DNA of 64,000 nucleotides from Bacillus_CJ salitolerans (GTDB taxonomy: Bacteria > Bacillota > Bacilli > Bacillales > SA4). Positions 1 through 7,986 of the stretch are shown here, one piece after another. A program made the position numbers and the translations under genes. Below the pieces are notes generated by a model. The model saw only the letters and a program-made list of their open reading frames with translations, made no database searches and had not been told where the DNA came from. The DNA is taken from NCBI RefSeq assembly GCF_042680805.1, contig NZ_JBHUEM010000020.1:62001-126000 (forward strand), written 5' to 3'. The first letter of the stretch is position 1, and the number at the start of each line of letters is the position of its first letter.

Positions 1-456
1 TAAAGATTAACGTAGATCAGAAAGAGATTCTGTTATAACTATTTGAATATTATGTATACGATTTTAGTCCATATTTAGATATAGATGTTAACAAAGATGG
101 ACGCTTTGGTTTTAAGGATATTGATAACTATTTTTCGAATCCTCAATATTATCCATATTTTATTTATTTTGATAAAAATGGATTGGATTTTCAATTGTGG
201 AGAAGGCTATTAACAAAGTGTATGATTTCCGTATTGACCAGTTTTTCATTTTACAAAAATATAAAGGTAAAGGTCTTGGTAAGAAAGCGGCACTTATGAC
301 GTTTGACTTATACAGTGGCAAATGGCAATTCAACCAGATTGAGAATAATTACCCAGCTCAAGCATTTTGGCGCAGCACTATTAAGGAATATACAAAGAAT
401 ACATAAAAGATTTCTACAATGAGAAGAGGAACTCCATTCAATGTTTTACGAATTGA
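1..456 (+). pseudogene. Decayed GNAT N-acetyltransferase, 5' end outside the window
   Basis: Three reading frames must be joined to rebuild one GNAT-like protein. The frame from position 3 reads through an in-frame TAA at 36-38 and continues with LFEYYVYDFSPYLDIDV. Near 181-190 the homology moves to the frame of position 197, which carries the acetyl-CoA binding loop KYKGKGLGKKAA and then YPAQAFW. Near 400 it moves again to a frame ending with SIQCFTN and TGA at 454-456. GNAT proteins of this subtype in Bacillaceae show the same order of blocks. The nonsense codon and two frameshifts make a functional product unlikely. I infer an old, drifting pseudogene; sequencing error could explain one lesion but hardly three. 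Confidence 0.7.
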
Positions 457-528
457 ATAATTATTAGTAGAAAAAAGATTTAGAGGATGCTTTCATTCAT
501 CGTTAAAAGGAAAAGAGGAGATTAATAT

Positions 529-867
529 ATGTATACACCAACTGAACTTGCTCAGATGCAACTTGATGCCTATAACAATGGGGATATTAAGAATTTTATG
601 GCTGTTTATCATGAAGATGTCCTTGTAAGAGAGTTTCCTACTCAAAAGATTATGTATAAGGGAATTAAGGAAATGGAAGATAGATACGCAGAGCTATTTA
701 GAACAAATCCGAATCAGCATGCAAAATTATTATCACGTGTTGTAAAGGGAAATATCGTGATTGATCATGAGCATGTAACTGGCAGAACGAACGGTGTGGA
801 GGTAGAAGCCGTAGCGATGTATGAAGTGTCAGAAACTCATATTATCAATGTTTGGTTTATCAAATAA
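529..867 (+). CDS. SnoaL-like / NTF2-fold protein
   Basis: This 112-residue protein matches the SnoaL-like branch of the NTF2 fold: an N-terminal helix with the pattern AQMQLDAYNNGD, then a short strand pair around DVLVREFP and alternating strands ending in a hydrophobic strand (THIINVWFI). Family members are small cone-shaped barrels that bind hydrophobic ligands, and some act as ketosteroid-isomerase-like enzymes. No catalytic residues can be assigned here with certainty, so the substrate is unknown. The ATG at 529 follows a good AAGAGGAG ribosome binding site. The gene stands alone between the decayed acetyltransferase and a lipoprotein gene. Confidence 0.75.
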   Translation: MYTPTELAQMQLDAYNNGDIKNFMAVYHEDVLVREFPTQKIMYKGIKEMEDRYAELFRTNPNQHAKLLSRVVKGNIVIDHEHVTGRTNGVEVEAVAMYEVSETHIINVWFIK

Positions 868-934
868 TACATATTTTTATTGAAAAATGTAAATTATTAG
901 AAATTTTAGAGTATATCGAATATGTGAAAATGTG

Positions 935-963
935 TTTACATTATTCCTTTTTGGTAATAAAAT
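935..963 (+). promoter_or_regulatory. Sigma-A type promoter for the lipoprotein gene
   Basis: TTTACA at 935-940 and TAAAAT at 958-963 are 17 bases apart, which fits the housekeeping consensus. Downstream, a direct repeat of CTGTTACAAA lies before the ribosome binding site of the lipoprotein gene. Confidence 0.6.
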
Positions 964-1023
964 AACAATTGCTGTTACAAACTGTTACAAAACAAATATA
1001 AAGTATTAGGGATGGGATCAATT

Positions 1024-1614
1024 ATGAAAAAATTATTAGTTGCAGGTATTTTATCAAGCTCATTGTTTTTAGCTGCTTGTGCTGCTGAAGATAATACGGC
1101 AGATCAACCGGATGCTGCAAAAGAAGCTGATGTGAAAGAAGAAACTCCAGTTGTTGATACAAAGGCATCACTTGTAAACTTTCACTTAACAATCATTGAT
1201 AACTTTAAGGATGAGTATCAAACTTATTTAGCGTATAATGCTGCTGTTGCAGCTTATGACGCAGCTGTAGCCTCTCAAACAGATGCTGAAGTTGCTGAAG
1301 AGGATAAGCCAACGGCAGAAGATTTAGCTGAATTACAAACAGCTATTGATGAAGCAAAAGCTGCTGCTCAAGGAATTGCTGCTGCTTCTGCAGAAGAAAT
1401 TCGTACTTATGCAGTACCTTCTGAATTAGAAGCTTACGAGGCTGACATAACTGCAGCTCTTGATGAATTAGCTAAATTTTATGAAGCGCTAGAAGCTAAT
1501 ATTGATGATGCTGAAACTGCAAATGCTCATTTTACAGCTTTCGAAGAAAAAATGGGTGCTATCTTTGTAGGAGAAGATCTTCCTGCTCCTAGTTATGCAA
1601 ATGCAATGAAATAA
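1024..1614 (+). CDS. Alanine-rich helical lipoprotein of unknown function
   Basis: The 196-residue product begins with MKKLLVAGILSSSLFLAAC, a lipoprotein signal with lipobox LAAC and Cys19 as the acylation site. The rest is acidic and alanine-rich, predicted almost wholly helical, with segments such as YNAAVAAYDAAVA, and has no cysteine or enzyme motif. It should be anchored to the outer face of the membrane. ATG 1024 is chosen over ATG 1012 because the GGGATGGGA ribosome binding site lies between them. An intrinsic terminator follows directly, so the gene is monocistronic. I do not recognise a named family. Confidence 0.75.
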   Translation: MKKLLVAGILSSSLFLAACAAEDNTADQPDAAKEADVKEETPVVDTKASLVNFHLTIIDNFKDEYQTYLAYNAAVAAYDAAVASQTDAEVAEEDKPTAEDLAELQTAIDEAKAAAQGIAAASAEEIRTYAVPSELEAYEADITAALDELAKFYEALEANIDDAETANAHFTAFEEKMGAIFVGEDLPAPSYANAMK

Positions 1615-1624
1615 TAGAATTATA

Positions 1625-1656
1625 AAAGTAAGCGAGATATATCGCTTACTTTTTTC
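1625..1656 (+). terminator. Intrinsic terminator after the lipoprotein gene
   Basis: A perfect 10-bp stem (AAGTAAGCGA paired with TCGCTTACTT, loop GATATA) is followed by a run of T. Confidence 0.85.
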
Positions 1657-1757
1657 TATTTCGAAATGAAATATACAAGTCTAATCAATGGATTCTTGAA
1701 AGCTTTAAGCGTGTATCAGGGTGCTATAGCGGACTTTCATTTGCTCAAGTTTCAAAC

Positions 1758-1783
1758 AAGGGACCTGCAGCATAGGGTCCCTT
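1758..1783 (-). terminator. Hairpin between convergent genes
   Basis: AAGGGACC at 1758-1765 pairs with GGTCCCTT at 1776-1783 over a 10-base loop. It lies just beyond the end of the minus-strand coiled-coil gene. No clear T run follows on that strand, so its role as terminator is likely but not certain. Confidence 0.45.
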
Positions 1784-1804
1784 ACATTCGTAAAAGTTTT
1801 TATC

Positions 1805-2566
1805 TTAAACCTTCTCACTATTCGTTTTTTTATCTTCTTTTGTACTTTTCAACAGTGTTGGCTTAGTTAAATAACTAAATAGATAACCGCTCGTTAACTT
1901 CATGCTATCTTCAATTTTGTCAGCAAAGTGAGAGAATCTTTCATAAATCACACTTTTTAAATGGTCCACTTGTCTTACAATTTTTTGTGTAATCGCTTCT
2001 TGTTGCTCTAGTCGTTCTAATAAGGTTTGATGGAAGACTTCTTGCATATCTAATTTTTCGTTTAGTTTTTCGTATATTTCTTGCTGATTGATCAATTCCT
2101 CTTTCATATCACACATGACTTGATTGTGCTCTTCCAATCTTTTTACTAGTTTTTGACTGTACGACTCTTGTGAGGCTAAATGGTCCATGATTGCTTTGTT
2201 AATAATACTGTCATTTTCTATCTTTTTCCTCAATTCTTCATTTTGTCTTTCTAATAAGATGACCTTATCTAGAATGGAAGCACTCTTTTTTTCATGATTC
2301 TCAATCTTTTCATTTACACCATTTGCTTTAGATTCTTGTCTTTCTAAGTGTGAAACTACCTGTTGGTAATAATGATGTTGTTCTTGCTTCGTATTTAATA
2401 GGCTTTGGGTGAATGTATTTATTGAATGATGAAGTTGATCATTAACACGATTTTGGTTCTCAATAAATTGAGAAATCGGATTCGTTCGAAAAAAATGTTG
2501 ATTTACGTTTGAGTTTACAATATTACTTGTATAGACTTTGGGAAGAGAATTCGTTTCATTACTCAC
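1805..2566 (-). CDS. Long coiled-coil protein of unknown function
   Basis: The 253-residue product has an Asn/Gln/His-rich N-terminal third (about residues 1-70) and then heptad-like charged sequence from about residue 70 to 215, with repeated EQ and RLE units such as LERQNEELRKKIE and LLERLEQQEA. This predicts an extended coiled coil. No signal peptide or membrane segment is seen. The ATG at 2566 is preceded on the minus strand by AAGGAGTG, an excellent ribosome binding site. Proteins of this kind in spore formers are sometimes coat or exosporium components, but nothing here proves that. It is divergent from the Spo0E-like gene. Confidence 0.65.
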   Translation of the reverse strand: MSNETNSLPKVYTSNIVNSNVNQHFFRTNPISQFIENQNRVNDQLHHSINTFTQSLLNTKQEQHHYYQQVVSHLERQESKANGVNEKIENHEKKSASILDKVILLERQNEELRKKIENDSIINKAIMDHLASQESYSQKLVKRLEEHNQVMCDMKEELINQQEIYEKLNEKLDMQEVFHQTLLERLEQQEAITQKIVRQVDHLKSVIYERFSHFADKIEDSMKLTSGYLFSYLTKPTLLKSTKEDKKTNSEKV

Positions 2567-2848
2567 CTAGTTCACTCCTTTACTCAAAAAAGCGGGTTTG
2601 TTTTTTAGAAATAAGCAACTTTGGTTAACTATTTCAAAACAATATTGGCCACTCGAAACCCACCTCTAATAGACATCTTATGATGTAACAATTAGAAAAG
2701 GAACTAAGAAATTAGTCTAGGGTTATGTGAGACTTTTGTATAGAAAGGGTTGTTTTTGTCTGTTTTTGACAACCTTCGTCGAATCGATTTCTTTTTATGA
2801 GTAAACTTGTCATAATAGAAAAGCGTATTGATGAAGGGGACGGTTACA

Positions 2849-3019
2849 ATGGAACTTGACAAGTTGTTGGAAGAAATTGAAAGACAACGATATGAGATGA
2901 CGAAGCACGGTATGAGTAAAGGACTTGATGATAAAGAGACCGTGAAAATTAGTCAAGAGTTGGATAAATTATTGAACCAACTCTATTTATTAACCATAAA
3001 AAGGACTAAAATTGGATGA
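2849..3019 (+). CDS. Spo0E-family aspartyl-phosphate phosphatase
   Basis: This 56-residue protein has the Spo0E-family pattern: a first amphipathic helix (LDKLLEEIERQRYEM), a turn, and a second helix carrying the signature SQELDKLL. Family members dephosphorylate Spo0A~P and so delay sporulation. Several paralogues per genome are normal, so it cannot be tied to one B. subtilis gene. The start at 2849 is chosen because GAAGGGGA lies 8 bases upstream; in-frame TTG 2828 and ATG 2831 have no such site. An intrinsic terminator follows. Confidence 0.85.
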   Translation: MELDKLLEEIERQRYEMTKHGMSKGLDDKETVKISQELDKLLNQLYLLTIKRTKIG

Positions 3020-3066
3020 AATAAATACAAATAAACCCCAAATAAATATATCTCTCATGACACTGT

Positions 3067-3100
3067 GAAGTAGCTACTATTGCTACTTCTTTTGTTTTTT
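3067..3100 (+). terminator. Intrinsic terminator after the Spo0E-like gene
   Basis: GAAGTAGC at 3067-3074 pairs with GCTACTTC at 3082-3089, followed by TTTTGTTTTTT. Confidence 0.85.
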
Positions 3101-3153
3101 CACTATATAATTGGACAAACTATCTAAAGGTCTATATCAAGGAGGTAAGTAAC

Positions 3154-4428
3154 ATGTATCATTTATTAACTCATAATGACTTGGATGGAGTAGGCTGTGG
3201 AATATTAGCCAAACTAGCATTTAATGATCGGGTAAATATTAAATACAATTCTGTCGCTTCCTTAAATCCCCAAGTGGAAAGAGCGTTAGAAAAAATAAAA
3301 AAAGAGGACGTACTATTTATCACTGATTTATCTGTAAACGAACACAATGAAAAGAATCTTGAAAAACACTATCTTGAAGGAGGAAAAGTACAGTTAATTG
3401 ATCACCACCGAACGGCGGAACACTTGAATCAATATAAGTGGGCAATCGTTCAAGTGGAAGAGGAGGATGGAAAACTTTCATCTGCTACATCATTATTATA
3501 TAGATATTTACTCGATAACAGATATTTGGAATCATCACAGGCTCTTGATCAGTTCGTTGAGCTAATACGTCAATATGATACCTGGGAGTGGGATCAAAAT
3601 AATAACTTGAAAGCGAAACGACTAAATGATTTATTTTTTTTAATGTCCATTGAAGAATTCGAGGAAAAAATGCTACATAAGGTAACTAAAAATGATGACT
3701 TTACTTATGATGAATTTGAAGAGCGAATCTTAGATATGGAAGAAGAGAAGATAGATCGCTATTTAAAAAGGAAGAAACGAGAAATTGTTCAGACCTTTAT
3801 CGGTGAACATTGTGTCGGAGTAGTGCATGCGGAATCGTATCATTCTGAACTAGGTAATGAGTTAGGTCAAGAATTTGAATACCTCGATTACATTGCTATT
3901 TTAAATGTTGGTGGAAGAAGAATTAGCTTAAGAACCATCCATGACCATATAGATGTATCTGAAATAGCTGCGGAATTTGGAGGTGGAGGGCATGCAAAAG
4001 CATCTGGTTGTTCTCTAACAGAAAATGCATATAAATTATTTGTTGAACAACCCTTCCACATAGAGTCCATAAGGTTTGATGCATTTAGGAATTTATATAA
4101 TATAAAGGCATCAGGAGAAGGTACTCTATATGAGAATCGGAATGAAGAAACCTTTTTTATTTATTTGTTAAATGAAACAACATGGGGAATTGTTTATAAT
4201 CACGAACTACTAGATAATAGATTTTCTTCCTTTAAAGAAGCCGAGCATTTTATTAAGCGAAACTATTCTGCATGGCTTGTACGTGATGAAAATTACGTTA
4301 ATTATCTAAGGAAACAGCATTTAACCATCCTTCATAGTGCTTCGTATCAAGATAAGGAGAACGAAGATGTTTATACGTATTCTCTTGAAGAGTACAGTGA
4401 TAAAGGAGAGCATTACCGTTCACATTAA
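3154..4428 (+). CDS. nrnB: DHH-family nanoRNase NrnB-like
   Basis: The 424-residue protein is a DHH/DHHA1 phosphoesterase. The N-terminal metal motif THNDLDGVGCG covers residues 6-16, the DHH motif is at residues 83-85 (LIDHHRTAEH), and the DHHA1 substrate-binding loop GGGGHAKASG is near residue 276. B. subtilis NrnB (YngD) begins in the same way and degrades short oligoribonucleotides, the last step of RNA turnover; Mn2+ is the usual cofactor. The product is cytoplasmic and slightly longer than B. subtilis NrnB. A strong GGAGG site precedes the ATG. The downstream LysM-CAP gene lies 94 bases away with its own ribosome binding site. Orthology is inferred from sequence likeness only. Confidence 0.88.
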   Translation: MYHLLTHNDLDGVGCGILAKLAFNDRVNIKYNSVASLNPQVERALEKIKKEDVLFITDLSVNEHNEKNLEKHYLEGGKVQLIDHHRTAEHLNQYKWAIVQVEEEDGKLSSATSLLYRYLLDNRYLESSQALDQFVELIRQYDTWEWDQNNNLKAKRLNDLFFLMSIEEFEEKMLHKVTKNDDFTYDEFEERILDMEEEKIDRYLKRKKREIVQTFIGEHCVGVVHAESYHSELGNELGQEFEYLDYIAILNVGGRRISLRTIHDHIDVSEIAAEFGGGGHAKASGCSLTENAYKLFVEQPFHIESIRFDAFRNLYNIKASGEGTLYENRNEETFFIYLLNETTWGIVYNHELLDNRFSSFKEAEHFIKRNYSAWLVRDENYVNYLRKQHLTILHSASYQDKENEDVYTYSLEEYSDKGEHYRSH

Positions 4429-4522
4429 AGGAATTTTAAAAAAACATGCATGTAACCTACTAAATATAGACATTATAAAAAATGTTACATAGTAACAATA
4501 ACTTTTTTATTGGAGGAAAAGT

Positions 4523-5146
4523 ATGAGTAAAAAAATTTTGTTTGTAATGCTGATCGGTCTCCTAGTAATGCCATTTCAAACAAACGCACAAATTAAAACA
4601 TTTAAAGAACCCCCATTTGAATTTTATAAAGTATACCCAGGTGATTCCTTCTGGTATATTGCACAAAGGTATGGATTAGATTATCGAGAATTAATGAGAT
4701 TAAATCCAGATGTGGAACCAAGAAATATGCATGTAGGGGAAGTCATTCGATTAAAGCCGTCTGCTCCACATCACTCCACTTTTGAGGATCAAGTTGTCCA
4801 ACTAGTAAACAAGGAGCGTACGAGCAGAGGTCTGAAAGCATTAACACATCGAGCTGATGTGAAAAATGTTGCGCACAAAAAGGCACAAGATATGATTAAT
4901 TCAAACTATTTCTCTCATACTAGTCCTAATTATGGGTCCCCTTTTCAAATGCTAAAGACATTTGGAATTAGCTATACAGCAGCAGGTGAGAATATTGCTA
5001 AGGGTCAGAAAACACCTCAAGAAGTAATGAATGCTTGGATGAACTCATCTGGTCATAGAGCAAATATTCTAAAACCGGAGTTTGATACAATTGGCGTAGG
5101 CTTTTACCATGGTGCATGGGTTCAAATGTTTATTAAAGCACGATAA
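4523..5146 (+). CDS. Secreted LysM-CAP domain protein (YkwD-like)
   Basis: A signal peptide (residues 1 to about 22, ending TNA) is followed by one LysM domain at about 35-78 (VYPGDSFWYIAQRYGL) and a C-terminal CAP/SCP domain from about 88 to the end. The CAP domain has the expected pattern: VNKERTSRGL, FSHTSP, AGENIAKG and SGHRANIL. LysM binds peptidoglycan, so the protein is probably secreted and retained in the cell wall or spore cortex. The biochemical role of bacterial CAP domains is not settled. TTGGAGGAAAAG precedes the ATG. Two hairpins follow the stop codon, the second being a strong terminator. Confidence 0.85.
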   Translation: MSKKILFVMLIGLLVMPFQTNAQIKTFKEPPFEFYKVYPGDSFWYIAQRYGLDYRELMRLNPDVEPRNMHVGEVIRLKPSAPHHSTFEDQVVQLVNKERTSRGLKALTHRADVKNVAHKKAQDMINSNYFSHTSPNYGSPFQMLKTFGISYTAAGENIAKGQKTPQEVMNAWMNSSGHRANILKPEFDTIGVGFYHGAWVQMFIKAR

Positions 5147-5177
5147 CACTAAAACCAATCCAATATGTTGGATTGGC

Positions 5178-5210
5178 AGTCTGTCGAGAAAGTTTCGACA
5201 GACTTTTTTA
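5178..5210 (+). terminator. Intrinsic terminator after the LysM-CAP gene
   Basis: AGTCTGTCGA pairs with TCGACAGACT (5195-5204) and is followed by a T run. A separate hairpin, CCAATCCAA with TTGGATTGG, lies just upstream at 5155-5176. Confidence 0.88.
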
Positions 5211-5245
5211 ATGAATAAGAAATGATAAGTTTTTGATTATTACGT

Positions 5246-5522
5246 TGTGATTAGTAATCCGGCTCCAGCATCCAGTTAAGATGAAATGGCGACGATGTTT
5301 GCCATTTCATCTTACTCGAGGTTAGATACAGTGAAGCTTCCATCAGTTATTCCTTCTGATGGTTAGTTGAACCATTCCCACTCCAACTGCGGTTTTGTTT
5401 TTACTGCTTAGTTGGAGTGGGATAACCCTACATGAATAAAAGGGAAAATCGCCTTTTTCTCATGTAGGAACATTTGTTCAGCCTAAGGCTAAACGGGGTG
5501 CTTACGCCATTTGTTCTTTTTT
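5246..5522 (+). repeat. Structured intergenic repeat, copy 1 (long form)
   Basis: This copy begins with TAGTAATCCGGCTCCAGC and ends with GGCTAAACGGGGTGCTTACG followed by CCATTTGTTCTTTT. Inside are a palindrome (AAGATGAAATGGC with GCCATTTCATCTT), the marker ACTCGAGG, and a variable hairpin (CCTACATGA with TCATGTAGG). It differs from the other copies by extra hairpins between the marker and the variable hairpin, including CCCACTCCAACT paired with AGTTGGAGTGGG. Related copies are at 14459-14634, 35979-36183 and 63920 to the window end. Confidence 0.8.
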
Positions 5523-5820
5523 AACACAATATAGTGGGGGGATAGTGGTGATAAATGATACATCATTTATTTTAAGAAAAAGAGGAACATCCGACGATAC
5601 TTTCGTGAGCTGTTTCCTAATAAGCATTTTGATGCAATTTTACCAGTGAATTGTCTAAGAACAGGGTTTTATTGGACATATGATACAATTGACATGTAAT
5701 ATTCCTTTGAGAACATTGAGGGTTTTCTACAAGCTGATTAATCCAACATGTGGGATTGGTTTTCTTCGTTTTAGTATTGTAGAAATGATGGTATTATTCA
5801 AATATTTCAAATAATCTTTA
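5523..5820. other. Intergenic stretch before hut, possible coding scrap
   Basis: No gene is supported. Positions 5577-5699 stay open on the plus strand and read RYFRELFPNKHFDAILPVN near the middle, which looks protein-like but has no start or ribosome binding site and ends at TAA 5697. An alternative GTG-started ORF of 34 codons at 5545 overlaps it in another frame. A hairpin (AATCC, ACATGTG, GGATT) near 5740-5757 is followed by a T-rich run and may be a weak terminator. Confidence 0.4.
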
Positions 5821-5849
5821 TTGACATAAAATAATTGCACGATTACACT
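5821..5849 (+). promoter_or_regulatory. Sigma-A promoter of the hut operon
   Basis: TTGACA at 5821-5826 and TACACT at 5844-5849 are 17 bases apart, 40 bases upstream of hutP. The -35 hexamer is perfect. Confidence 0.75.
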
Positions 5850-5888
5850 TAATATAAGTTACTAGTTATTAGGAAATGAGCGCTTATT

Positions 5889-6341
5889 ATGGATATTAAA
5901 CCAGACTTTAGAATTGGTAAGAACGCAATGCTACTTGCATTATTTGGTGAAGATAAAATCGATCAGCATTTTATCAAACAGTTAAGAGAGCAAGGTTTTA
6001 TTTTTTGCCAAGGAAAGACAGGTTCGATGGAAACTCATAAAGTAGTAGCTGCTATTGAAACAGCTGCTAAAGCAAATGCCGTAATTGAATCCAATTTATA
6101 TCGTGAGACTCACTCTTTGTATCATGCCATAATGGAGGCACTTCATGGTGTTACAAGAGGTCAAGTATTATTAGGTTCAGTCCTACGGACAGTAGGCTTA
6201 AGTTTTTCAGTACTAAGAGGAAAACCATATGAGTCCAATGATGAAGGTGAATGGATTGCTGTAGCGTTATATGGAACCATTGGAGCACCTGTTAAAGGGC
6301 TAGAGCATGAAGCAATAGGTTTAGGAATAAATCATATATAA
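5889..6341 (+). CDS. hutP: HutP, histidine-responsive antiterminator
   Basis: The 150-residue protein matches HutP in length and sequence (B. subtilis HutP is about 150 residues). HutP binds L-histidine and Mg2+ and then NAG-triplet RNA in the leader before hutH, where it prevents terminator formation. Being first in the operon, hutP is transcribed before the attenuator, so it is made even when the later genes are off. The NAG-rich leader and long terminator stem at 6351-6427 are exactly where this mechanism requires them. The ribosome binding site AGGAAATGAG is modest. Confidence 0.93.
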   Translation: MDIKPDFRIGKNAMLLALFGEDKIDQHFIKQLREQGFIFCQGKTGSMETHKVVAAIETAAKANAVIESNLYRETHSLYHAIMEALHGVTRGQVLLGSVLRTVGLSFSVLRGKPYESNDEGEWIAVALYGTIGAPVKGLEHEAIGLGINHI

Positions 6342-6350
6342 AACATGCCC

Positions 6351-6427
6351 ATAGTTAGTAGAATTTAGGGGGCTATATTTTAAGAGTGTTTTTTTATGCA
6401 TTCTTAAGATATGGCCTCTTTTTGTTT
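6351..6427 (+). promoter_or_regulatory. HutP-type attenuator between hutP and hutH
   Basis: Several UAG/NAG triplets (ATAGTTAGTAGAATTTAG, 6351-6368) lead straight into a long imperfect stem: GGGGCTATATTTTAAGAGTG pairs with CATTCTTAAGATATGGCCT (6399-6417), then CTCTTTTTGTTTT. The triplets overlap the base of the 5' arm, so bound HutP would block the stem. In B. subtilis, HutP releases a terminator at the same place in the presence of histidine; the same mechanism here is inferred. Confidence 0.85.
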
Positions 6428-6456
6428 TATAAGTAAACAACAAGAGGAGTATGAGT

Positions 6457-7986
6457 ATGATTGAACTAACTGGAAATACGTTAACGATTGAACAGGCCGA
6501 AGAGATTATTTTTCACCATAAGAGAGTGGCTGTTTCAAATGATAGCTGGGAAGAAGTAATGGCGAGTCGTGAAGCAGTAGAAAAGATTGTTGCTAGACAG
6601 GAAGTTGTATATGGTATTACAACAGGTTTTGGAAAATTTAGTGATGTCCGTATTCATCCGGATGATGTTGAAGACCTCCAACTTCACTTAATTCGAAGTC
6701 ATGCATGCGGGGTAGGAGAGCCTTTTCCAGAGCCTGTTTCTAGGGCAATGGTCTTGCTAAGGTTAAACGCACTATTAAAGGGTTTCTCAGGCATTCGAAA
6801 ATGTGTGTTAGAGCTATTAGTAGAACTATTAAACAACGGAATTCATCCTATTGTTCCACAACAAGGATCATTGGGAGCGAGTGGAGACTTAGCCCCTCTT
6901 TCCCATATCGCATTAGTGCTTGTTGGTGAAGGAGAGGTAATGTACCAGAATAAGCGAATGTCGAGTAGTGAGGCATTTAACATTACTGGACTAACCCCAA
7001 TAACACTAAAGGCAAAGGAAGGTCTAGCTCTAATTAATGGAACACAGGCTATGACTGCCATGGGTTTAATTAACTATATTGAAGCAACGAATCTTGCTTT
7101 GCAAGCTGATGTTATCGCTACCTTGACGATAGAAGGCTTAGAAGGAATTATGGACGCATTTGATGAAGATATCCATTTAGCGAGAGGCTTTCAAGAGCAA
7201 GTTGATGTAGCTAGTAGGCTCAGGTTTTTACTCCAAGGAAGTAAGCTTACTACAACACAAGGGGAGAAACGTGTTCAAGATGCCTATTCTATTCGCTGTA
7301 TTCCTCAAGTACATGGCGCTAGTTGGCAAGTGCTTGCGTATGTAAAAGATAAGCTGTTAATAGAAATGAACGCAGCAACGGATAATCCACTTATTTTTGA
7401 TGATGGAAGGAAGGTATTGTCTGGCGGAAACTTCCACGGACAGCCCATTGCATTTTCGATGGATTTCTTAAAAATTGGAATGGCTGAGTTGGCGAATATT
7501 TCGGAAAGAAGAATTGAGAGACTAGTAAACCCGCAATTAAATGATCTTCCTCCATTTTTAAGCCCAGCACCTGGTCTTCAATCAGGGGCAATGATTATGC
7601 AATACTGTGCAGCTTCCCTTGTTTCAGAGAATAAAACACTTGCCCATCCAGCAAGTGTGGATTCAATTCCTTCATCAGCAAATCAAGAGGATCACGTTAG
7701 TATGGGGACAATTGCTTCTAGACATGCATATCAAATTATAACCAACGTAAGAAGAGTATTAGCTATAGAGCTTATCTGCGCTATGCAAGCAATCGAGTAT
7801 CAAGGAATACAAAAACTTGCAGACAAGACTATGGAGTTCTACCTTGAAGGTCGAAAGGTTGTTCCTTCAATTACAGAAGATCGCGTATTTTCAAAGGACA
7901 TTGAAGCAATTAATGAATGGTTAAAAACATTTCGTGTTAATAAGTTATTTAAGGACATGATGACAATTAGGGAGGAAAAGAAATGA
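6457..7986 (+). CDS. hutH: Histidine ammonia-lyase
   Basis: HutH converts L-histidine to urocanate and ammonia, the first step of histidine breakdown. The self-made MIO electrophile comes from Ala-Ser-Gly at residues 141-143 within SLGASGDLAPLSH, and the active-site Tyr-rich N-terminal segment VVYGITTGFGKF is present. At 509 residues it is of normal length. The start is placed at ATG 6457 because GAGGAG ends one base before ATG 6451, which leaves no spacing for that codon, but lies 7 bases before 6457. The stop codon overlaps the start of hutU (ATGA), so the two are translationally coupled. Confidence 0.95.
   Translation: MIELTGNTLTIEQAEEIIFHHKRVAVSNDSWEEVMASREAVEKIVARQEVVYGITTGFGKFSDVRIHPDDVEDLQLHLIRSHACGVGEPFPEPVSRAMVLLRLNALLKGFSGIRKCVLELLVELLNNGIHPIVPQQGSLGASGDLAPLSHIALVLVGEGEVMYQNKRMSSSEAFNITGLTPITLKAKEGLALINGTQAMTAMGLINYIEATNLALQADVIATLTIEGLEGIMDAFDEDIHLARGFQEQVDVASRLRFLLQGSKLTTTQGEKRVQDAYSIRCIPQVHGASWQVLAYVKDKLLIEMNAATDNPLIFDDGRKVLSGGNFHGQPIAFSMDFLKIGMAELANISERRIERLVNPQLNDLPPFLSPAPGLQSGAMIMQYCAASLVSENKTLAHPASVDSIPSSANQEDHVSMGTIASRHAYQIITNVRRVLAIELICAMQAIEYQGIQKLADKTMEFYLEGRKVVPSITEDRVFSKDIEAINEWLKTFRVNKLFKDMMTIREEKK

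Noticed and set aside
1666..1866. Plus-strand ORF after the lipoprotein terminator
   Set aside because: It has no ribosome binding site, runs into the antisense end of the coiled-coil gene and resembles no family.
4483..4497. TGTTAC-ATA-GTAACA inverted repeat upstream of the LysM-CAP gene as an operator
   Set aside because: It is short, AT-rich and without a clear promoter or a regulator nearby; chance occurrence is likely.
5545..5649. GTG-started 34-codon ORF before the hut promoter
   Set aside because: A GGGGGG tract precedes it, but the product is not convincing and a competing frame over the same bases looks equally protein-like; left as unresolved.
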